A stretch of DNA of 64,000 nucleotides from the NCBI RefSeq assembly GCF_007197645.1, contig NZ_VKGK01000002.1, positions 248,001 through 312,000 on the forward strand, given 5' to 3'. Below the pieces are notes generated by a model, which did not search any database, was not told the DNA's origin, and saw only the letters and a list, made by a program, of their open reading frames with translations. The DNA comes from Shewanella hanedai. Its GTDB lineage: Bacteria > Pseudomonadota > Gammaproteobacteria > Enterobacterales > Shewanellaceae. Made by a program: the position numbers and the translations under genes. This document shows positions 47,811 through 56,249 of the stretch, in pieces. How positions within the stretch are numbered: position 1 is the first letter of the stretch; each line of letters starts with the position of its first letter.

Positions 47811-47984
47811 TTAGCAAACAGTGCTAGCACATGCTGCAAGACACAGAGCTTTGGGGGTTGGCGCTAAAGCATCGCAACCAAGTTTGCATATAGTGCATGC
47901 GAAACCTGATTGCTCAATACCTTGTTCAACGCTAGTCGTACTAACAACATGTGAAACTGGTTGTGCTTGATTTGGTAAATACAT
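47811..47984 (-). CDS. Cyanobactin-like RiPP precursor peptide 2 (57 aa)
   Basis: 57 residues, easily missed. AGAGGA lies 8 bp before the ATG at 47984, in nearly the same context as peptide 1. The leader MYLPNQAQPVSHVV matches the other peptide (LPxQxQP) and PatE. GIEQS at residues 22-26 takes the place of GVEAS, and GFACTIC after it is strikingly like the PatE core region VTACITFC. Cys at 30, 33, 37, 48, 52 and 57; the last residue is Cys (ASTVC), as in peptide 1 (VAVC). No clear SLDG/AYDG follower. Probable ribosomal natural-product precursor for the adjacent protease. Confidence 0.75.
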   Translation of the reverse strand: MYLPNQAQPVSHVVSTTSVEQGIEQSGFACTICKLGCDALAPTPKALCLAACASTVC

Positions 47985-48030
47985 AATTTAATCCTCTAAA
48001 TAGTTACCTCGGGTTGATAACAAAGTTTTT

Positions 48031-48074
48031 GCTCTATATGAGCACCTTCAAATCATGTCCCCGTTACATGATTT
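48031..48074 (-). other. Two hairpins between the protease gene and precursor peptide 2
   Basis: AAATCATGT (48050-48058) pairs with ACATGATTT (48066-48074), and GCTC pairs with GAGC around a TATAT loop (48031-48044). Neither is followed by a T-run on the minus strand. They resemble the stem before peptide 1 and could set transcript processing or stability so that peptides are made in excess of the protease. Confidence 0.45.
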
Positions 48075-48134
48075 ATTCTTTACTTTAGATAAGGTTATTT
48101 TCAATTTGACAATAAGCCTCTGTCATTAAAATTA

Positions 48135-49112
48135 TTAATAAACATCCCAGTGACGAACCTTACCCACTGTTACTGGGATCACGCCACTCACATCAACCGT
48201 AAAGCGATAAACATGACGTGCCTGTTCTAGACGCTTAGCTGGGTTAAAGAAGCCAAGTTTTACATCCCAGCAATCAGATCCAGGGCGGCAAATAGGGCTA
48301 CGCTCTACTTCAATTCTGTCCAATTTCATGTCTGCTTGTATCGCTTTTGTATAAGCTTCTGAAACTTGAAAAGCATTGGTTGCTGCGTAGTTCATTGCTC
48401 GTTCTTGTGGTGTCGTCCCTAAATTACGAACTTCATAGTAAATACGTTCCAAGAAATTCTGAATGCCCTCAATCTTATTCGCATGTAACTCAGCCTTTTT
48501 CTTATCTGTTGGGCACACTCCTGCAATCAACTCAATAAGCTCATTAGTAGACCAGCCATACATGCCACGCAGATCAGGGAATATGAGGGGGACTATTTGT
48601 CCATTGAGAAGTGTTTCAGAACCTGAAATTAAACCAGGAACAGACACTCTTTCCATATTATCGTGCAGTTGTGACTTGAGAAGATTCTTGAGTCTATCGA
48701 AGGTGTTACTCGCAAAAGGTCCATAAGGCTGTATGGCATAAACCACTGTTGCATCTAAACTTAACGTCCAAATAACATTCGCTGCAGATGCTGGATCAAC
48801 TTCAAAATAATCTAAAACAGCGATTGGATCGTGAATATTGATCCCAGATATTTGTTGGAAAGCATCTCGCTTTGCTTCCGTTCCAAAATCAAATCCAATC
48901 TGGCCTAATGCATAAGCTTTTTCGGGTTCTGCTTTCGCTTGGTTACAACCACAATCGGAAGCTTCGACTTCACTTGCTTGAATGGCTGAAGGCGTAATTG
49001 AAATCGGCTCGGGAATAGCAACCTCAGATATGACTTCTTGATTTATAGTGGCATTAGATTCTGTTACACCAGTTTCAGATACCGTAGTATTAGCTAAAGA
49101 ATTTTCACTCAT
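48135..49112 (-). other. Possible internal translation product of the PatG-like C-terminal domain
   Basis: Within the protease frame an ATG at 49112 (codon 342) is preceded by AAGGAG at 7 bp, a stronger ribosome site than that of the full gene. Initiation there would give a 325-residue protein starting MSENSLANTTVSETG and containing the EVEAS-DCGC linker and PatG-like domain but no protease. The pattern suggests two formerly separate genes now in one frame, or deliberate production of both forms. Confidence 0.5.
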
Positions 49113-50135
49113 AATATTTCTCCTTTGATTAATTAGATCACTCGTTGTTCGTATATAAGATGTATTGAGGGCATGATTAACATCGACTTTCGAATTGAAT
49201 GACGATGGATAAAATTGTGGGGGAATTTTTTGCTGTGAAAGGTTATTTGCAATCTGGATTTTAATGCTCGAATGAGCTGATTTAATATTCAGTCGGCCTC
49301 GTAAAACCCGTTGACAGTCAGCCTCCGTTTCACGATTACAACTTTCAGCAGTATCCAATAGGGTCGAGCGTATTTTTTGCGCTGTTGCGTCTACACCATT
49401 CTTATGTTGTAAGCTTAATAACAGTGCAGCGATTCCTGAAACAATAGGAGCTGAAAAACTTGTGCCACTGCGTATTACAGTTCCGGACCCAGACTCAGCA
49501 CCAAGTACATTTTCCCCTAAGGCTAATATCCCATTCTCTTGGTAATTATCTCCCCAATTACTAAATTGCAAAGGCTCGCCATTTTCATCCATTGCACCAA
49601 CAGTCAAAACAGTCGAAATAGATGCTGGTACATGTAAACAACGGCAGCCATTGTTACCTGCTGCGGCAACCACCATTACCCCGCTATCGATACATTGTTG
49701 AATCGCCTTTTCAAGCACAGGTTCAGCACTTCCACTCGATGTTAGCTCACCACCACTGATGTTGATGATGTCGGCACCATGAGCTAAAGCTTGGTTAATT
49801 GCTCGTGCTAAATCTAACTGAGAGCAGACACGAGATCCGCCATTTGATGAGGTGTATATAGGAACAATAAGGCCACGGCATTGGGGGGCGATACCAAGTA
49901 CTTCGCTATCATGTTGAGCAAAAATAACACTGCTAACATGTGTACCGTGTTGAGAGGCAGAATCTAACCCTGCTGGACTTTTTGCTATTGTCTCAACTTC
50001 AGTAATATTCGCACCGTCAAAACAAGCGTGTGATAGATCGACTGGACCATCAAGTATCGCGATACAAACCGCTGCATCTCCTTTGGTCTCACTCCATAAC
50101 TCTTGTAGTCCCGGTAGTTCAGAAATATTACTCAT
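48135..50135 (-). CDS. PatA/PatG-family subtilisin-like maturation protease with PatG C-terminal domain
   Basis: 666 residues, no signal peptide. The S8 domain covers about 1-300 with the triad Asp29 (AILDGPVD), His63 (QHGTHVSS) and Ser226 (RSGTSFSAP); Asn161 (AAGNN) forms the oxyanion hole. A low-complexity linker (about 300-400) holds SEVEASDCGCNQ (VEAS at 390-393). The C-terminal domain opens with KAYALGQIGFDFGTEAKRDAFQQ, the hallmark of PatA/PatG cyanobactin proteases, and ends with a domain of unknown function. In cyanobactin pathways such proteins cut leaders and cyclise cores. Two candidate substrates follow directly. AGGTG precedes the ATG at 50135. An internal start at 49112 may give the C-terminal part separately. 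Confidence 0.9.
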   Translation of the reverse strand: MSNISELPGLQELWSETKGDAAVCIAILDGPVDLSHACFDGANITEVETIAKSPAGLDSASQHGTHVSSVIFAQHDSEVLGIAPQCRGLIVPIYTSSNGGSRVCSQLDLARAINQALAHGADIINISGGELTSSGSAEPVLEKAIQQCIDSGVMVVAAAGNNGCRCLHVPASISTVLTVGAMDENGEPLQFSNWGDNYQENGILALGENVLGAESGSGTVIRSGTSFSAPIVSGIAALLLSLQHKNGVDATAQKIRSTLLDTAESCNRETEADCQRVLRGRLNIKSAHSSIKIQIANNLSQQKIPPQFYPSSFNSKVDVNHALNTSYIRTTSDLINQRRNIMSENSLANTTVSETGVTESNATINQEVISEVAIPEPISITPSAIQASEVEASDCGCNQAKAEPEKAYALGQIGFDFGTEAKRDAFQQISGINIHDPIAVLDYFEVDPASAANVIWTLSLDATVVYAIQPYGPFASNTFDRLKNLLKSQLHDNMERVSVPGLISGSETLLNGQIVPLIFPDLRGMYGWSTNELIELIAGVCPTDKKKAELHANKIEGIQNFLERIYYEVRNLGTTPQERAMNYAATNAFQVSEAYTKAIQADMKLDRIEVERSPICRPGSDCWDVKLGFFNPAKRLEQARHVYRFTVDVSGVIPVTVGKVRHWDVY

Positions 50136-50547
50136 ACATCACCTGTTGCTAGCTGAAATGAACGAGGAAGCTACCCCGCCCGAACTAGAAACCAAGATAT
50201 ATTGATGCTACTAAAAATAATATTACAAGGCATTACAACTGAGCCGAAGGCCAATGAGCCTACTTTAAATCCAAAACAAAAGACCTTTACAGCAGAACGT
50301 AAAATCGAAGCCGCGCATGACAGACAAGCTTTTTCACAACTTTAATGAGTGTTAATGACAAACATAATGACGAGAACAGCCACTATCATCTATTGAATAA
50401 GATGCGTTTTTTACTGTGGTAAATAGAAGAGATTGATGAAGAAAAATAGAGGGGATTGCTGATATCAGTTTACAGGTCGAATCCAGGCAAGAGTTAGCAC
50501 TAGAACCAGTAAAGTGTCATCAGCTTTTATTACAAAGCGGCTATATT
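50136..50547. other. Gene-poor gap between the protease gene and arsJ
   Basis: It contains the protease promoter region on the minus strand, but no clear -35/-10 pair was assigned. A 46-codon plus-strand frame at 50205-50345 and a start-less open stretch at 50440-50562 are present; neither has a convincing ribosome site or recognisable family. No hairpin terminator for arsJ was found. Confidence 0.5.
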
Positions 50548-51762
50548 TTACCTTCTTGGTAAATAAACGCTGATCAACGCGGTTAATGCCAACATAGCTG
50601 AAGATATCCATAAACAGGCTTCAAGTCCTGCAACTTGAAACACATAGCCAGACAGTAACGTACCTAAAAGACGTCCCATGGCATTGGCCATGTAATAAAA
50701 TCCAACGTCCATGGAGACTCCATCATCGCTGGCATAACTGACAATCAAGTAACTGTGTAAAGAGGAGTTAATTGCAAACACGCCACCAAAAACCAGCAAA
50801 CCAATAATCAAGGCCAGTTGCGGTGAAAATGACAAGTTCATCGCGAGCGCGATAAGTGCAGGAATCGCCGTTAACAGGCTCGCCCACAGCAAGGCAGTTC
50901 GACCATCAGGGAGTTTACCTTGACGCATCCCTGTCAAACTTGGCGCTATGGTTTGTACAAAGCCATAGGCGATAACCCAGAGAGCCAGAAAACCACCGAC
51001 ATAATAGTGATCCCAACCAAATTCACTGGCCAGATATACTGGCAGAGCAATCACGAACCAGACGTCTCTAGCTGCAAACAGAAACAGTCTTGCCGCCGAT
51101 AAAATATTGATACTGCGACTTTTAGAAAATATTTCGCTGAACTTAGGTTTACTCTTTGCCTTACCTAAATCCTTTTTCAGCAGAAACAAACTGAGTAACC
51201 ACACCAGTGCTAACACCAATGCCATACTCCCCACTGCGCCAGTAAAGCCCAATAGTGAAAGCAGTGCACCGCCTAGGAAAAAGCCAGCACCTTTAAGCGC
51301 ATTTTTAGACCCCGTTAACCGCGCGACCCACACGTAAAGCTTGCCCTGTTCACCTTTGTTTACCAGTAACTTGATCGAACTCTTTGCACTCATCTTATTC
51401 AGATCTTTGGCGATCCCAGATAAGCCTTGGGCAGCCATAACCCACACGATGGTCAGCATAGATGTGGGTAATAGCAACATCGACAGCGCGATCACCTGCA
51501 GAGCTAAGCCTAAGTTCATGGTGCGATTAAGGCCTATTCTTGCACCTAAATAGCCTCCCGCGAGGTTCGTTACCACACCAAAGATCTCATAAAAGAGAAA
51601 CAACATGGCAATCGCCATCGGCGTATAACCCAACTGATAAAAGTGCAACACCACCAGCATACGCAGTGCACCATCGGTCAGGGTAAATACCCAATAGTTA
51701 CCCGTGACAATCAGGTACTGTTTCACTTGTTCAGGCAAAGCCTTAATCTTGGTTAACATCAC
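50548..51762 (-). CDS. arsJ: ArsJ, organoarsenical efflux MFS permease
   Basis: 404 residues with about eleven to twelve hydrophobic segments. NYWVFTLTDGALRMLVVLHF at the N-terminus and AQGLSGIAKDLNKMSAKSSIK near residue 115 are characteristic of ArsJ. By published work on the family it exports 1-arseno-3-phosphoglycerate, made by the partner GAPDH from arsenate. The GAPDH gene is immediately upstream on the same strand, and acr3 and arsR complete the operon. In ATGATG the start may be either codon. Confidence 0.93.
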   Translation of the reverse strand: MMLTKIKALPEQVKQYLIVTGNYWVFTLTDGALRMLVVLHFYQLGYTPMAIAMLFLFYEIFGVVTNLAGGYLGARIGLNRTMNLGLALQVIALSMLLLPTSMLTIVWVMAAQGLSGIAKDLNKMSAKSSIKLLVNKGEQGKLYVWVARLTGSKNALKGAGFFLGGALLSLLGFTGAVGSMALVLALVWLLSLFLLKKDLGKAKSKPKFSEIFSKSRSINILSAARLFLFAARDVWFVIALPVYLASEFGWDHYYVGGFLALWVIAYGFVQTIAPSLTGMRQGKLPDGRTALLWASLLTAIPALIALAMNLSFSPQLALIIGLLVFGGVFAINSSLHSYLIVSYASDDGVSMDVGFYYMANAMGRLLGTLLSGYVFQVAGLEACLWISSAMLALTALISVYLPRR

Positions 51763-51787
51763 TCTTCCTAAGTCGATTTTCCGTCAG

Positions 51788-51880
51788 CTAAACCTTGTCT
51801 AAAAGACCGACCATTCTTGCAAGCTCAGCAGTTCTATTCGTCCTAATATCAGCCCACTCATTGTCATGGCTGGTATAGAG
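51788..51880 (-). pseudogene. Relic of a duplicated gapdh 3' end
   Basis: This 93-bp stretch in the gapdh-arsJ gap repeats the last codons of gapdh with an offset of 94 bp. The minus frame reads [20 protein letters not shown] followed by GLLDKV and a stop, against [20 protein letters not shown] and LDKV in the real gene. The final about 50 bp are nearly identical, while the upstream part differs and carries two extra codons. It may have come from a diverged paralogue by recombination. Confidence 0.85.
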
Positions 51881-51881
51881 A

Positions 51882-52892
51882 CTAAACCTTGTCTAAAAGA
51901 CCGACCATTCGTGCAAGCTCAGCGGTTCTATTCGCGTACCCCCACTCGTTGTCATACCAGACATAGAGTTTCACTTGCGTACCATTAACCACCATGGTCG
52001 AAGGTGCATCGATAATGCTTGAACGGGGATCGGTTTTGTAATCGACTGAAACCAGAGGACGTTCTTCATAGCCAAGAATATCTTTCAATTCTCCCTCTGC
52101 CGCCTCTTTGAGTAGCGCATTGATTTCGGCCTCCGTCGTTGGACGATTCAACTCAAACACACAATCGGTGAGCGAGGCGTTCGCTAATGGAACCCTTACC
52201 GCGTGGCCATTGAGCTTGCCTTTAAGCTCCGGGAAGATATGGGTGATAGCGGTAGCCGAACCCGTTGTGGTTGGGATAAGACTTAATCCACAGGCGCGAG
52301 CACGGCGCAGATCTTTATGGGGAGCATCTAGGATAGTTTGAGTATTGGTGATGTCATGAATTGTGGTCATTGAGCCATGCTTAATGCCGATGCTTTCATG
52401 GATCACTTTCACCACAGGCGCTAAACAGTTAGTTGTACACGAGGCGGCAGTCACGATTGGATGAAGCTGCTTATCATAATCTAGATGATTTACGCCCATC
52501 ACAACATTAAGCACGCCCTCCTCTTTTACCGGCGCAGTTACCACGACTCGCTTAACACCTTGATCAAGATAAGCTTGCAGTAGCGCCTTAGTTTTCATCA
52601 CGCCAGAGGCCTCGATAACCAGATCGCAGCCAGACCAATCAGTTTCTGTAATCGCCTTATTACTCGTGGTTGTTATACGCTTATCACCGATAACAATATC
52701 GCAGCCATCATTGACAGCTTCATGCTGCCAGCGGCCATGAACCGAATCAAACGTCAGTAGATGAGCCAAGGTCTTAGCATCACCGGCAGGATCGTTGATC
52801 TGTACAAATTCAACGTCATCCCAGTCCCATGAAGCTCTTAGTGCCAAACGTCCCATGCGACCGAAGCCATTGATCCCTATCTTGATGCTCAT
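51882..52892 (-). CDS. ArsJ-associated glyceraldehyde-3-phosphate dehydrogenase
   Basis: 336 residues, full-length GAPDH. NAD motif [14 protein letters not shown] at the N-terminus and active-site Cys in [16 protein letters not shown] (about residue 150). In arsJ operons this GAPDH oxidises glyceraldehyde-3-phosphate with arsenate in place of phosphate, giving the unstable ester that ArsJ exports. Placement between acr3 and arsJ is the standard arrangement and distinguishes it from housekeeping gapA. Start at 52892 gives the normal N-terminus [12 protein letters not shown]. Confidence 0.95.
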   Translation of the reverse strand: MSIKIGINGFGRMGRLALRASWDWDDVEFVQINDPAGDAKTLAHLLTFDSVHGRWQHEAVNDGCDIVIGDKRITTTSNKAITETDWSGCDLVIEASGVMKTKALLQAYLDQGVKRVVVTAPVKEEGVLNVVMGVNHLDYDKQLHPIVTAASCTTNCLAPVVKVIHESIGIKHGSMTTIHDITNTQTILDAPHKDLRRARACGLSLIPTTTGSATAITHIFPELKGKLNGHAVRVPLANASLTDCVFELNRPTTEAEINALLKEAAEGELKDILGYEERPLVSVDYKTDPRSSIIDAPSTMVVNGTQVKLYVWYDNEWGYANRTAELARMVGLLDKV

Positions 52893-52956
52893 ATAAAACC
52901 CTTTGGTTATTCTATTTTATCGTTTCAAAATCGACAGCTAACTTAGGTCAACTTAG

Positions 52957-54015
52957 TTAATTAATCTCAATATCGGCGCCAATATCGTCTTCAAACTTTG
53001 CTCTATTTCGATTCACAAAGGCCACCAGCGATAGCATCACCGGCACCTCTACCAGTACGCCGACAACCGTTGCGAGCGCTGCTCCAGAGTGCAAGCCAAA
53101 CAGTGAAATAGCGACAGCGACTGCAAGTTCAAAAAAGTTCGAGGTGGCGATCATGCATGCTGGCGCGGCGATTTTATGGCTCAACTTAAGCTTCTTTGCC
53201 GCGTAATACGCGATAAAGAAGATACCGTATGTCTGTATAAGTAAGGGGATAGCAATAAGCAGAATATTTTGTGGTTCATCAATAATGGTCTGCGCCTGAA
53301 AGCCAAACAGCAAGACCACCGTCGCCAACAAACCAATCATAGACCAGGGCTTAAGCTTAGCGACAAACGCATTCAGCGCGCCGTTTTTTGCTGACTTACC
53401 GTCAGCCTCTAGCTTTTTACGGGTCAAAACCCCTGCCACTAAAGGCAACACCACATAGAGTATTACTGACCAGAGTAAGGTTTCCCACGGCACTTGAATA
53501 TTACTGACACCGAGCAGAAAGGCACAGATAGGCGCAAAGGCGACCACCATGATGAGATCGTTGACCGATACTTGCACTAAGGTGTAGTTAGGATCGCCTT
53601 TAGTCAGTTGACTCCAAACAAACACCATCGCCGTACATGGCGCGACACCGAGTAAAATCATCCCCGCGATATACTCACTCGCGGTTTGTGGATCAACCCA
53701 ATCGATAAACAGCACATTGAAGAACAACCAACCTAAGAAGGCCATAGTAAAGGGTTTGACTAACCAGTTAATCACTAACGTTAGTAACAGGCCCTTAGGG
53801 CTCTTTCTCACATCTTTAATCGAAGCAAAGTCTATCTGCACCATCATGGGATAGATCATCACCCAGATAAGCACCGCTATCACTATGTTCACATGGGCAT
53901 ACTCAAAGGATGCCACCATGACAAATAGCTCAGGAAAAAGGTTACCTAAAACCACGCCTGCCACAATACATAAACCAACCCACACACTGAGGTAACGCTC
54001 AAAAAGTCCCATCAC
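52957..54015 (-). CDS. acr3: ACR3-type arsenite efflux permease
   Basis: 352 residues with ten predicted membrane helices. The essential cysteine is in [16 protein letters not shown] (about residue 124), with the conserved [11 protein letters not shown] loop and [14 protein letters not shown]. It exports arsenite (and antimonite weakly) using the proton-motive force. It lies 72 bp after arsR and 64 bp before gapdh on the same strand. The gene handles As(III), while gapdh-arsJ handles As(V), so the operon covers both oxidation states. Confidence 0.95.
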   Translation of the reverse strand: MMGLFERYLSVWVGLCIVAGVVLGNLFPELFVMVASFEYAHVNIVIAVLIWVMIYPMMVQIDFASIKDVRKSPKGLLLTLVINWLVKPFTMAFLGWLFFNVLFIDWVDPQTASEYIAGMILLGVAPCTAMVFVWSQLTKGDPNYTLVQVSVNDLIMVVAFAPICAFLLGVSNIQVPWETLLWSVILYVVLPLVAGVLTRKKLEADGKSAKNGALNAFVAKLKPWSMIGLLATVVLLFGFQAQTIIDEPQNILLIAIPLLIQTYGIFFIAYYAAKKLKLSHKIAAPACMIATSNFFELAVAVAISLFGLHSGAALATVVGVLVEVPVMLSLVAFVNRNRAKFEDDIGADIEIN

Positions 54016-54087
54016 TAACCCTACTTCTACAACTAATAACTCGTAAACTTAAAAACTCACACTGATAATTATCAGATTTAGCTCAAC

Positions 54088-54435
54088 TTACTCGCAGCAA
54101 CTTCTAACTCGATCTGGCCTATCACCCATTGATTTCAAATGAGCAAGATTCTGTTCAATCAGCTCGCCATTGGCTGAGCAGGTTTCATCGATCACCTTAA
54201 GTGCCCACGCTGGTAAATTGGGATTGATGCGGTAAAAAATCCACTGTCCCTGACGTTTATCTAACAACAACCCTGTCTTACGTAGCTGAGCTAGGTGTCT
54301 AGACACCTTAGGTTGGCTCTCTTGCAGCGCTTGCATTAACTCGCAAACACACAGCTCCTCCTCGGCTTTAATTAGCATCAAGCTACGTAAGCGAGTCTCA
54401 TCACTGAGTGCTTTAAACAGATCCAGAGCGGTCAT
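54088..54435 (-). CDS. arsR: ArsR/SmtB-family arsenic-responsive repressor
   Basis: 115 residues from the ATG at 54435 (MTALDLFKALSDETRLR); an ATG five codons upstream at 54450 is also possible. The metalloid site ELCVCELMQ at the start of the recognition region matches E. coli ArsR (ELCVCDL). The winged HTH is ALQESQPKVSRHLAQLRKTGLL, and a C-terminal SCCE adds two further cysteines. It represses the operon until As(III) binds. A dyad upstream at 54464-54503 is the likely operator. Confidence 0.94.
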   Translation of the reverse strand: MTALDLFKALSDETRLRSLMLIKAEEELCVCELMQALQESQPKVSRHLAQLRKTGLLLDKRQGQWIFYRINPNLPAWALKVIDETCSANGELIEQNLAHLKSMGDRPDRVRSCCE

Positions 54436-54463
54436 GGTCAATCTCATCAAAATATAGATTACA

Positions 54464-54503
54464 GAATATATGGGTAATCATATATACGTTTATCCATATA
54501 TTC
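54464..54503. promoter_or_regulatory. Candidate ArsR operator
   Basis: GAATATATGG is mirrored by CCATATATTC 20 bp later, centred about 45 bp upstream of arsR. ArsR/SmtB operators are AT-rich imperfect dyads of this kind. Confidence 0.6.
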
Positions 54504-54573
54504 AATAGCAATTTGATGAAGATTAATTAAAGAGGGTTCACTCGGTGAGGTTTAAGAAGACTGGGCCAAAAAC

Positions 54574-54597
54574 AAAAAAAGCCCCGAGGGGCTTTTT
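54574..54597 (-). terminator. Terminator downstream of pmbA
   Basis: Seven A, the stem GCCCC-GAG-GGGC, and five T; on the minus strand the T-run follows the hairpin about 50 bp past the pmbA stop. Confidence 0.9.
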
Positions 54598-54647
54598 ATC
54601 GTTAAAACGTATTTTACAGTCCAGCGCTTAGTGATAAACGCTTGATG

Positions 54648-55988
54648 TTAATTACCCGCTATTTTCATCTCACTTAGCAGTATTCCACCAGTGCGGATCG
54701 ACGAACGCATGTCGCGATCACTGCTCACTGCGACGACATTTTGGAACATGTCTTTAAGATTGCCCGCAATAGTGAACTCTTCTACTGGGTAGAGGATAAC
54801 GCCATTTTCGACATAGAAACCGGCAGCACCACGTGAGTAATCTCCGGTCACAGCATTCACGCCTTGACCCATGACTTCAGTGACGATAATTCCGGTGCCC
54901 ATCTCTTTAACAAGATCATCAAACGTATGGCCTGTATGTGCCAAGGTCCAGTTGTATATACCACCAGCATGTCCGGTATTTTTAAGACCAAGCTTACGCG
55001 CCGAGTAACTCGTCAGCAGGTAAGTCATCAACACACCATCTTTGATAATGCTACGATCTTGTGTTGCCACACCTTCGCTGTCATATATCGCACTGGCTAG
55101 TGCACCTTTAAGATGTGGCTGCTCTTCAATTGAAAACCAATCTGGAAATATTTGTGTGTCGATAGAATTAAGCAAGAAGCTAGACTTGCGGTACAAGCTA
55201 CTGCCGCTAATCGCCCCAATTAAGTGACCCATTAGGCCTGTTGCGATATCTGGCGCCAGTAAGATAGGCAGCTTAGTCGTTGCAACTTTGCGGCTATCTA
55301 AGCGACCTAATGTCTTCTCCGATGCCTTTTTCCCCACCTCTTCAGGTGAAAGAAGCTCATTGAAGTTACGCGAGATGGTGTAGTCATAGTCACGCTGCAT
55401 GTTGCCATCACTCTCACCGATGACAACACAACTTAGGCTGTAACGAGAGGTCGAGAATCCGTCAAGAAACCCATGGCTATTACCATACACCTTGATGCCA
55501 GTATGCGCGTTAGCACTGGCTCCATCAGAATTGGTAATACGACTGTCGACATTCAACGCAGCTTCTTCAGAGCGAGCCGCAAGTTCGGTTAACTCTTCGG
55601 CAGAGATATGTTGAGGATGATACAGGTCAAGATCAGGAAACTCGGTCGCCATTAATTCAGCTTCTGCTAAGCCGTTATAAGGATCGCTAGAGGTGAATCG
55701 AGCAATATCATCGGCCGCTTTTACTGCCAGTTTGATCGCTTCAGGGCTGAGATCCGACGTAGATGAGCTTCCCTTACAACCATTGCGGAACAGGGTAATA
55801 CCTAACGCACCATCTTTATTAAACTCCACAGTCTCAACTTCCTTAAGTCGAGTCGAAACAGATAATCCTTGCTGCTTGCTAATCGCAACTTCGGCAGCCG
55901 TTGTACCAAGTTTATTGGCATATTCTAGGGCCATAGAAACGGCGTCTTTTAAAGAATTTAATTCAAGGTCAATGCTAGCTGTAGTCAC
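54648..55988 (-). CDS. pmbA: PmbA/TldE metalloprotease subunit
   Basis: 446 residues, the usual length. The TldE/PmbA pattern includes ILLAPDIATGLMGHLIGAISGSSLYRKSSFL, GVATQDRSIIKDGVLMTYLLTSYSARKLGL and TGDYSRGAAGFYVENG near the C-terminus. TldD/TldE forms a heterodimer that degrades unfolded small peptides and matures microcin B17 and PqqA-like RiPPs. It lies about 4.5 kb from the RiPP locus, but pmbA followed by darP is the ordinary gammaproteobacterial arrangement, so this proximity is probably coincidental. Confidence 0.96.
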   Translation of the reverse strand: MTTASIDLELNSLKDAVSMALEYANKLGTTAAEVAISKQQGLSVSTRLKEVETVEFNKDGALGITLFRNGCKGSSSTSDLSPEAIKLAVKAADDIARFTSSDPYNGLAEAELMATEFPDLDLYHPQHISAEELTELAARSEEAALNVDSRITNSDGASANAHTGIKVYGNSHGFLDGFSTSRYSLSCVVIGESDGNMQRDYDYTISRNFNELLSPEEVGKKASEKTLGRLDSRKVATTKLPILLAPDIATGLMGHLIGAISGSSLYRKSSFLLNSIDTQIFPDWFSIEEQPHLKGALASAIYDSEGVATQDRSIIKDGVLMTYLLTSYSARKLGLKNTGHAGGIYNWTLAHTGHTFDDLVKEMGTGIIVTEVMGQGVNAVTGDYSRGAAGFYVENGVILYPVEEFTIAGNLKDMFQNVVAVSSDRDMRSSIRTGGILLSEMKIAGN

Positions 55989-56249
55989 AAATATGCTCTT
56001 TTATTATCTGGAATTTAGTAAGCATAACAAACCCAATTGCCAATCACATTAAATAACTACGAATGCAGAGCTAAAGATTAACCACAGCTAAAAACACTCT
56101 TAACGATCAATAATAATCATGATATTAAGCAGCTCCGGATAAACTAAGCTTAAGTTAGTGATCACTATCGACTCTAATACAGAGGAAGAGATAGGCGATT
56201 TTCTTCTGAAATGTTATTATTAGCTCAGTATTTTTTAGAGAATTTTTTT

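Noticed and set aside
50205..50345. 46-codon plus-strand frame beside the RiPP protease, considered as a third peptide
   Set aside because: No Cys-rich core, no LPxQxQP leader, weak ribosome site, opposite strand.
50440..50562. Open stretch encoding ELALEPVKCHQLLLQSGYIL before arsJ end
   Set aside because: No start codon, follows a stop and overlaps arsJ on the other strand; may be a relic but family not recognisable.
54648..55988. pmbA as a RiPP-processing component of the nearby peptide locus
   Set aside because: pmbA-darP is the normal chromosomal pair in gammaproteobacteria, and an arsenic operon separates it from the peptides.
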